A program made the position numbers and the translations under genes. A DNA stretch of 64,000 bases from an uncultured Alphaproteobacteria bacterium. GTDB taxonomy: Bacteria; Pseudomonadota; Alphaproteobacteria; RF32; CAG-239. Below the pieces are notes generated by a model. The model saw nothing but the letters and a program-made list of their open reading frames with translations, was not told where the DNA came from and ran no database searches. This document shows, piece by piece, positions 25,141-31,203 of the stretch. The stretch spans positions 1-64,000 of the forward strand of contig CALXTO010000002.1 in NCBI GenBank assembly GCA_944391425.1, in the 5' to 3' direction. The stretch's first letter is position 1, and the number at the start of each line of letters is the position of its first letter.

Positions 25141-26646
25141 TTAAGGAACAAAAGTTTCCAAAAACGTCTGCTGCCAGCCAAGTTCCTCCCGGCGGGCAAG
25201 AATAGCCTCTTTCAGATTTTTTGGAATGTTTTCCAAAGTTTCAAAGGGCGTTTCGACCAATTGTTCAGCAATATCCCGGCAATTGAGAAGATTTTCGGGA
25301 AGGGTGTTGATAAGGTCTTCCAACACTTCCGACGTTTCAGCTACTGTCTGCGACGCGTCTTCTTTAAGTTCCGTCAGGCAGGATACTGCTTGAGACATTT
25401 GCTGTGGCTGCATGTGGATTTTTTTGATTAATCCCGGCCATTGTCTGATTACGGCGCGCAGCAGCTCGGTATCGTATCCGTTGCTGTTTGAACAAGCCAT
25501 CGCTACAAAATTTGAAACCTTGTAGAGTTTGTTATGTTCAAGACCGGACATTATCCGCACAATCTGTTTTACAGAGCTAATGTGCAGGATGATGTTGTCG
25601 CGGCAAAGCAGATGATGAAGCGTTGACAACGCCAGGTTGACAATCGGCAGCGCCTTTTTGCAAGTCAGTCTGTTGTCAGCCGTTTTATAGATGATATCAC
25701 AAATATTTTGCACCACGATGTCGATGTTTTCAACATCGTTTACAACCGAAAGGCTATTGTAAACTTCAAGAACGTCATAGCTGTTTTCTTCGTCAGTATG
25801 GTGTTTCAAAAAAATCAGAAAGTTTTTTCTGGTATCCATGTCGACGATATTTTCCTGTTTCAGCATACTGCAGATCACCGGAAAGACGTCTTTGGAAATT
25901 GCCAATCCTTTTCGGCATATTTCGTGGACAGGTGCAAAATTATGCAAATCGTCTTTTTGCGTTTGCAGAATTTGAAAGAGTTTTCGAATAAGGCGATCAT
26001 GTCCGGGAGCTCTTTCGTCGCCGCCGAAGAATTTAATCTGCTCCAATGCCGTCATTGCCTGGCTGCGCGTTGCATGCATAAAGCTGAACAAGTATTCGGC
26101 TATTTCCAGCTCGCGGTTTCCGGGACCGATGTACCAGTCAGGATAACTTTGGGAAATATCCAGGTATTTGAGCCGCCGGATTACCAACGCCATCAACCAT
26201 GAATGAAAGATGGATCTGTTAAGGATTTTTTCCTCGACTTCCATGTTTTGCGGAGGCAGCAGGGCAAGAAACTGCTGACACATTGAGCAGAATATTTTTT
26301 CATGGTAGAGAGAGTAAGCGTTGATGACCAGATCTATGCCGTCAAAGCCTTTTTGAGATTTTGCAAACTTAAAAAAGTTTTGATAGGCGCTAAGCAGCGG
26401 GATGGTCCTTACATTTGCCGTCAAAGCCGCAAAAAGCAGCTTCTTTTTTGCAAATATCGGCTGGGCGCAGGTGCTGCCGAATTTTTGGTCGTATTCTTTT
26501 TCCGTTAAGAAAGAAATGTCTTCGGCTGCAATTTTACCAAGCAGGATATGCTGGGCAAGAAGCCTGTATACTTCTTCGACGAATTTGCCGTCGTTGTTGC
26601 AAAGAGCCTGGCTGATTGCAACAAAAGGTACGGGATTTTTCTCCAT
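25141..26646 (-). CDS. Hypothetical large helical protein
   Basis: I do not recognise this 501-residue protein. It appears all-helical and cytoplasmic, with no signal peptide, membrane helix or nucleotide-binding motif. Leu-rich helices and single Cys residues (FCSMCQQFLALLP, MACSNSNG, NLLNCRDIAEQL) recur, suggesting a HEAT/ARM-like or TPR-like scaffold, but no repeat is regular enough for me to name. It is a single-gene unit between the hydA and grpE terminators. Confidence 0.6.
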   Translation of the reverse strand: MEKNPVPFVAISQALCNNDGKFVEEVYRLLAQHILLGKIAAEDISFLTEKEYDQKFGSTCAQPIFAKKKLLFAALTANVRTIPLLSAYQNFFKFAKSQKGFDGIDLVINAYSLYHEKIFCSMCQQFLALLPPQNMEVEEKILNRSIFHSWLMALVIRRLKYLDISQSYPDWYIGPGNRELEIAEYLFSFMHATRSQAMTALEQIKFFGGDERAPGHDRLIRKLFQILQTQKDDLHNFAPVHEICRKGLAISKDVFPVICSMLKQENIVDMDTRKNFLIFLKHHTDEENSYDVLEVYNSLSVVNDVENIDIVVQNICDIIYKTADNRLTCKKALPIVNLALSTLHHLLCRDNIILHISSVKQIVRIMSGLEHNKLYKVSNFVAMACSNSNGYDTELLRAVIRQWPGLIKKIHMQPQQMSQAVSCLTELKEDASQTVAETSEVLEDLINTLPENLLNCRDIAEQLVETPFETLENIPKNLKEAILARREELGWQQTFLETFVP

Positions 26647-26759
26647 TTTACAAAAAAATTATGTTAATTATTTGAGGTGTCATAATAAGTTTAAAGTGCG
26701 GACAGGTTAGCACAATATTGTCGGAAATCAAGAGCTTTTTACATATTGTTTTATTCACA

Positions 26760-26791
26760 GAAAAAAGCCCTGCAGAAAGCAGGGCTTTTTT
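26760..26791 (-). terminator. Rho-independent terminator after grpE
   Basis: Hairpin arms AAAAAAGCCCTGC / GCAGGGCTTTTTT around an AGAAA loop, immediately downstream of the grpE stop (26795). A T-run follows on both strands, so it could work bidirectionally. Confidence 0.85.
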
Positions 26792-26794
26792 CTC

Positions 26795-27385
26795 TTATTT
26801 TTCCGACGGGCCGCCTTTGGTAACGACGACCATCGCTTCGCGGAGCAGCCTGTCATTCAGCATATAACCGGTTTGCAATTCGGCAATAACGGTACCTGCT
26901 GGTTTTTCCGCATCTTCAACTTCCTGAATTACCTGATGAAAATTGGGGTCGAAAACTTTGCCGAGGATGTCCATACGACTGATGCCGAATTTACCAAAAA
27001 CTTTCATTAATTCGGCTTCGGTCAATTTGACGCCTTCGAGCAGCGCAGCGCAGTTTTCTTTTGACTGACCCTGTTCAACGGCATCAATGGCGCGATGCAG
27101 GTTGTCGGCAACGGAAAGAAGGTTTTTGGCAAAAGAGGAAATCGCATATTTATTGTTTTTTTCAATTTCCTGAGCACAGCGTTTTTTGGTGTTTTCGGCT
27201 TCGGCAAAAGCTCGGAGATAGTCTTCGCGAAGCTTTTGGTTTTCGGCTTGCAGAAGTTCAATATCCGGGGTCTCTTCCTCTTCCGGCCGAGCTTCTTTTT
27301 CATCGGCGTTTTCTTCAGAGGAAAGTTCCGGGTTCAGGCTTTCTTCATCCGAGATTTCAGGGTGCTTTTTTTTGTTCTTTTTCAT
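26795..27385 (-). CDS. grpE: Nucleotide exchange factor GrpE
   Basis: A 196-residue co-chaperone that releases ADP from DnaK. A basic, then strongly acidic N terminus leads into the long dimerisation helix (ELLQAENQKLREDYLRAFAE) and the C-terminal beta-domain (KVFDPNFHQVIQEVED, LQTGYMLNDRLLREAMVVV). ATG 27385 was chosen over the upstream extension, which lacks similarity. In many alphaproteobacteria hrcA precedes grpE and rph-rdgB lie divergent; here hrcA is absent and glgA occupies the gap. dnaK/dnaJ are not in the window. Confidence 0.95.
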   Translation of the reverse strand: MKKNKKKHPEISDEESLNPELSSEENADEKEARPEEEETPDIELLQAENQKLREDYLRAFAEAENTKKRCAQEIEKNNKYAISSFAKNLLSVADNLHRAIDAVEQGQSKENCAALLEGVKLTEAELMKVFGKFGISRMDILGKVFDPNFHQVIQEVEDAEKPAGTVIAELQTGYMLNDRLLREAMVVVTKGGPSEK

Positions 27386-27447
27386 GTTTTTTCTCTTTAA
27401 ATATTTATTGCTTACGTGTATATATATAAGGAATTTAGTGACTAAAG

Positions 27448-27477
27448 CTTGACAAGTCAAGAGCGATAGTTTTTTAT
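27448..27477 (+). promoter_or_regulatory. Palindrome overlapping a predicted glgA promoter
   Basis: CTTGACAAGTCAAG at 27448-27461 is an inverted repeat (CTTGAC / GTCAAG around AA). Inside it TTGACA (27449-27454) is a perfect -35, followed 17 bp later by TTTTAT (27472-27477) as a weak -10 for glgA. A regulator bound at the palindrome could block this promoter and influence divergent grpE. No CIRCE element is visible. Confidence 0.4.
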
Positions 27478-27541
27478 TGGTGAAATAAAGGGATTTATCG
27501 GAATCCGATTTAATTATTTTTGAGTTTCTGAAAGATTAGAT

Positions 27542-29581
27542 ATGGAAAAAAAAGTTGTGAACCCAAATCTTTTTGCTAGTTCTAAAATGTTGCCGAAGGG
27601 TTTTAACAAGAAAAAATTTAATATAACGTATACTGTTGCCACTAATTCCAATCTTCAGGAAATTCAAAATCTTTCTAAAACGCAATGCCACGTCAAAAAA
27701 AATTGGCCGCAGATTGATAAAATCCGGGGGTGGATGATTTCGGCTGAGACCGCTACTTTTATGAAGTGGGGAGGTTTGGGTGTTATTGCTTCGGAACTTC
27801 CGGAAGCGTTTAATGACAGTTTTGCCGCGAAAGGCAGTTCGCTGACAGTCGTGACCCCTCTTTACTGCGGAGATACCAAAAAGAAAAAAGCAGAGCTTAA
27901 GACCGATGTTTATGTTGGAGCTGAGGGTACGGAAATCAAGCTTAAAAAGGTGAAAACAATAGATGTCCCCTTTTTCGGAGAGAGGAATTCTCTGGTTAAA
28001 AACAAAGTAGATGTTTATACCGGCCGTTACAGCAATACAGATTATATTTTTTTGGGTAACGAGCGCTTTTTCAGCATTAATCCCCATAAAAACAATCCGC
28101 CGGCTCAGGACGGTTGTTATGTTATGAACGAATTCGGGATAAACGAGGTCGAAAGGTTTGCTTTCTTTTCCAAGGCGGTTTATGTTTTAATCAGGGATTT
28201 GTGCGACCGCGGCGTTGATGGGGTGGCGTGTCCGAATGTGTTGATTGCCAATGACTGGCACAGCGGCGCTTTGTCCGGGCTGACCAAATATTTTACGGTG
28301 GCTCAGGTAGAAAACGGCCGGATGAAACCTGAACTGGCGGCAAAAATCAAAAATATTCCGGTGGTGCATATCGCCCATCATCTGGGATATCAGGGCTGGG
28401 ATTATGAAAACACTTCCAAAATTCTGAATTCCCTGTATGAGGAAACGGCTTCAATGGTTTTCAAGAATGCCAAAGCCGTGAAAAACAGTAATCCACGCGC
28501 GACCAATACGTTGATTGTTTATGATTGTTATAATCAGGCTTCGTGTAATTTTCATCTGGCGGACAGAGTAGTGACAGTTTCCAAAAATTATATGGAAGAA
28601 GTTTCCAAAGAACTTGGTTTCGGCTTTGATTTTCGCGATATTTTGAAAATTCGCAAAGATCATCGAGGCTTTTTCGGCATTGTTAACGGATATGAGAAAA
28701 AACTGATTTCTCCCAACAAAGATAAAATTTCTGAGGTCAACCGATATTTTGGGGATACGGCGTTTCAGACATTTGATGAAAAAAGTCTGGATTGCAAGCT
28801 GCAAAACAAACGGGAGTTTGTCAAACTCATTTCACGGATTGCGACGGATGAAGCCTATCGTAAAAAAGTAATTCCGTTGATTGACGTTTATCAGTTTGAA
28901 GATATTTCAAAATCAATCAAGGATGTATCTAAAACGCCGATTGTCTGCGCTACCAGCCGTCTGGTCGAACAGAAAGGTTATGATATTGCCGTTCAGGCCA
29001 TTCTGAATCTGGCGCAGAAGTATGAGCGTTTTAAGGCGGAATATCCCGTTTTTATTTTAGGCGGCGCCGGAGATATTAACTATTTTGAAATGTTAAAAAA
29101 ACTTAAAGACAAGGTTGCCGAGATTGATAAAAAAACGGCTCAACGGGTATTTGTTTTCCGGGGTTACAGAGATGAATTCGCCTATGCGGTGCAGTTGGCA
29201 TCTGACTTTTATATGATGCCGTGCCGGTTTGAACCCTGCGGTTTGACCCAAATGGAGGCAATGGCTAAGGGAACTCTGCCAATTGCAATGTCTACCGGCG
29301 GTTTGGTCGATACGATTGAAGACGGTGTGGACGGTTTCCGCACGGAGGTGTTTTTTACCGAGAAACGCCGTGTTTACGGAAGCAATCTGACGGCACAGAG
29401 GCTCAAAAACAATGAAAATGCCTATACGGAAACATTGGAAAAAGCGCTTAACGTTTTTTACCGTCATCCTAAAATAATTGAGCAGATGAAGGCCAAAGCA
29501 ATGGAAAAAGACTTTAGCTGGGATGTCGAAGGCGGTTCTTTGTATAAGTATTATAATCTGCTTTCTCTCGGCCATTTGTAA
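27542..29581 (+). CDS. glgA: Divergent, enlarged GT5 glycogen/starch synthase
   Basis: A 679-residue ADP- or UDP-glucose glucosyltransferase of the GT5 type; usual bacterial GlgA is about 480. The sugar-nucleotide site KWGGLGVIASELP is at residues 75-87 in place of the usual K-x-GGLGDV, SRLVEQKGYDIAV provides the second domain, and the E-x7-E motif is intact in RFEPCGLTQMEAM (Glu564, Glu572). Extra length comes from a roughly 60-residue N-terminal extension and added sequence around residues 380-460. No glgB, glgC or glgP is adjacent. It lies between grpE and rph, an unusual place that suggests insertion. Confidence 0.88.
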   Translation: MEKKVVNPNLFASSKMLPKGFNKKKFNITYTVATNSNLQEIQNLSKTQCHVKKNWPQIDKIRGWMISAETATFMKWGGLGVIASELPEAFNDSFAAKGSSLTVVTPLYCGDTKKKKAELKTDVYVGAEGTEIKLKKVKTIDVPFFGERNSLVKNKVDVYTGRYSNTDYIFLGNERFFSINPHKNNPPAQDGCYVMNEFGINEVERFAFFSKAVYVLIRDLCDRGVDGVACPNVLIANDWHSGALSGLTKYFTVAQVENGRMKPELAAKIKNIPVVHIAHHLGYQGWDYENTSKILNSLYEETASMVFKNAKAVKNSNPRATNTLIVYDCYNQASCNFHLADRVVTVSKNYMEEVSKELGFGFDFRDILKIRKDHRGFFGIVNGYEKKLISPNKDKISEVNRYFGDTAFQTFDEKSLDCKLQNKREFVKLISRIATDEAYRKKVIPLIDVYQFEDISKSIKDVSKTPIVCATSRLVEQKGYDIAVQAILNLAQKYERFKAEYPVFILGGAGDINYFEMLKKLKDKVAEIDKKTAQRVFVFRGYRDEFAYAVQLASDFYMMPCRFEPCGLTQMEAMAKGTLPIAMSTGGLVDTIEDGVDGFRTEVFFTEKRRVYGSNLTAQRLKNNENAYTETLEKALNVFYRHPKIIEQMKAKAMEKDFSWDVEGGSLYKYYNLLSLGHL

Positions 29582-29703
29582 AAGTGCGTCTGACGGGCTT
29601 CTAATACAGATTTTACAGGTTAAAAACATCCTCACGTACGCCTTTGTACGCTGCGGTGTTTTTCCCCTTAAATCTTATTATAATCCGCGTCAGTCGCACT
29701 TTT
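29580..29703. repeat. MITE-like element with 16-bp terminal inverted repeats
   Basis: AAAAGTGCGTCTGACG (29580-29595) and CGTCAGTCGCACTTTT (29688-29703) are inverted repeats differing at one position and bound a 124-bp segment that begins at the glgA stop codon. Inside it CGTAC-GCCTTT-GTACG forms a small hairpin. It carries no credible gene. It may be a miniature inverted-repeat element or a REP-like mRNA 3' structure. Confidence 0.6.
29591..29655 (+). repeat. Direct repeat, copy 1 (65 bp)
   Basis: This 65-bp segment, starting TGACGGGCTTCTAATACAGA and ending in CTTTGTACGCTGCG, recurs at 29714-29777 with a single-base deletion in a T-run. It lies inside the inverted-repeat element. With copy 2 and AT-rich flanks it accounts for the 304-bp gene-free spacer between glgA and rph. 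Confidence 0.9.
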
Positions 29704-29713
29704 ATTTTGGTTT

Positions 29714-29777
29714 TGACGGGCTTCTAATACAGATTTACAGGTTAAAAACATCCTCACGTACGCCTTTGTACGCTGCG
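29714..29777 (+). repeat. Direct repeat, copy 2 (64 bp)
   Basis: Near-identical to 29591-29655 apart from one missing T. It lacks the flanking 16-bp inverted repeats of copy 1, so it looks like a partial or decayed second unit. The remaining bases up to rph (29778-29885) show nothing else except the RBS region. Confidence 0.9.
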
Positions 29778-29885
29778 ACCTTTTTTATTTTGAAATCGGT
29801 TGCTGAAGAATAGATTTTTGGTTGCGAAAAATCAAGAAATGGCTTATGCTCTGAGGCAGGTTTAACTCTATCGGAAAATAATAAA

Positions 29886-30599
29886 ATGCGCCATTCAAAT
29901 CGTCAAAAAAATCAACTTCGCGAAATTGAACTGATTCCCGGTTTTAACCCTTATGCCGAGGGCTCCTGTCTGGTTAAGTTTGGCGGGACCCATGTCATTT
30001 GTACGGCCAGCGTGGAAGAAAAGGTTCCTGCCTGGCTGAAAGGGCAAAACAAAGGCTGGATTACCGCCGAATATGCTATGCTGCCGCGTTCGGCACAGGT
30101 CCGGGTTCCTCGCGAAAGTAAAAAGCCTTCGGGACGGACGCAGGAAATTCAGCGGCTGATCGGGCGTTCGTTGCGTTCGGTGGTTAATCTGGAACAGATG
30201 AAAGATATTTCCATTTGTATTGACTGTGATGTTATTCAGGCCGACGGCGGAACACGCGTTGCTTCGATTACCGGCGGCTTTGTCGCTTTATATCAGGCTG
30301 TGCAGAAACTGCTTACCCTAAAAAAAATCAAAGTTAACCCGATCCGCGAATTTGTGGCCGCCGTATCTTGCGATATTTACAACGGAGAGGCAATTTTGGA
30401 TGTGGATTATGAGGAGGACGCCAACTCGCAGGTGGATATGAATTTTGTGATGACCGAAAGCGGCAAAATTGTCGAAATTCAGGGAACTGCGGAAGGAGAG
30501 CCTTTTGACGAAACTCAGTTTAATGAGCTGCTGGCTTTGGGAAAAGAGGGAATTGCCCGGTTGATTGCCAAACAGAAAGAAGTTTTGGGAGTTGAGTAA
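29886..30599 (+). CDS. rph: Ribonuclease PH
   Basis: A 237-residue phosphorolytic 3'-5' exoribonuclease that trims tRNA 3' ends. Signatures: GSCLVKFGGTHVICTASVEE, the RSAQVRVPRESKKPSGRTQE region with phosphate-binding arginines, IDCDVIQADGGTR and VDYEEDANSQVDMN. Full length. Followed one base later by rdgB, the usual alphaproteobacterial pairing. Confidence 0.97.
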   Translation: MRHSNRQKNQLREIELIPGFNPYAEGSCLVKFGGTHVICTASVEEKVPAWLKGQNKGWITAEYAMLPRSAQVRVPRESKKPSGRTQEIQRLIGRSLRSVVNLEQMKDISICIDCDVIQADGGTRVASITGGFVALYQAVQKLLTLKKIKVNPIREFVAAVSCDIYNGEAILDVDYEEDANSQVDMNFVMTESGKIVEIQGTAEGEPFDETQFNELLALGKEGIARLIAKQKEVLGVE

Positions 30600-30600
30600 G

Positions 30601-31203
30601 ATGCCTTTGAAAGAACTGGTGATTGCTTCGCACAATCGGGGCAAAATAGAGGAAATTACCAAGATGCTGTCGCCTTTCGGCGTAAAAATTTTTTCGGCTG
30701 AAGAACTGAAACTTCCCGATGTGGAAGAAACCGGCACGACTTTTGCCGAAAATGCCGGGCTGAAAGCCGAGCAGCTGTCGGCTTTTTGCGGCAAGCCCTG
30801 TCTGGCTGACGATTCAGGTTTGTGCGTTGATGCGCTGGGCGGGCGGCCGGGAGTCTATTCGGCCAGATATGCTCCCAATCGAGATTTTGATCTGGCAATG
30901 AAAAAGCTAATCAACGAATTGGAGGAAAGCGGGAATCCAGATTGGTCGGCGCATTTTTCCTGTATGCTGGCCTTGAAAATTCCGGGGCAGGAGTGTCGGT
31001 TTTTTGAAGGACGGGTAAACGGAAAAATTATTTCCGAGCGGAGAGGAAGTTTGGGTTTCGGTTTTGATCCGATATTTGTTCCGGACGGGTTTGAGCAGAC
31101 TTTCGCCGAAATGTCCGGGGAAGAAAAATCGGCAATTTCACATCGTGGACGGGCATTTGCCAAATTTATCAAAGAGGTATTTCAAACTGGGAAAAATATA
31201 TAA
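30601..31203 (+). CDS. rdgB: dITP/XTP pyrophosphatase (RdgB/HAM1)
   Basis: A 200-residue house-cleaning NTPase that removes dITP and XTP. It begins IASHNRGKIEEI (family SxNxxKxxE), followed by ADDSGLCVDALGGRPGVYSARYA and GFGFDPIFVPDG, with SHRGRAF at the end. ATG 30601 lies directly after the rph stop. In other alphaproteobacteria hemW follows; here addB does, and hemW is about 18 kb away. Confidence 0.97.
   Translation: MPLKELVIASHNRGKIEEITKMLSPFGVKIFSAEELKLPDVEETGTTFAENAGLKAEQLSAFCGKPCLADDSGLCVDALGGRPGVYSARYAPNRDFDLAMKKLINELEESGNPDWSAHFSCMLALKIPGQECRFFEGRVNGKIISERRGSLGFGFDPIFVPDGFEQTFAEMSGEEKSAISHRGRAFAKFIKEVFQTGKNI

Noticed and set aside
27386-27541. Heat-shock sigma32 promoter or CIRCE element for grpE
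   Set aside because: A CTTG and a CCTTATAT are present but the spacing is too long for the alphaproteobacterial consensus, and no CIRCE inverted repeat exists.
29523-29813. A 96-residue plus-strand ORF across the end of glgA and the spacer, with an internal repeated DGLLIQI peptide
   Set aside because: It lies out of frame with glgA and its repeat simply mirrors the 65-bp DNA repeat; no RBS and no protein-like composition.
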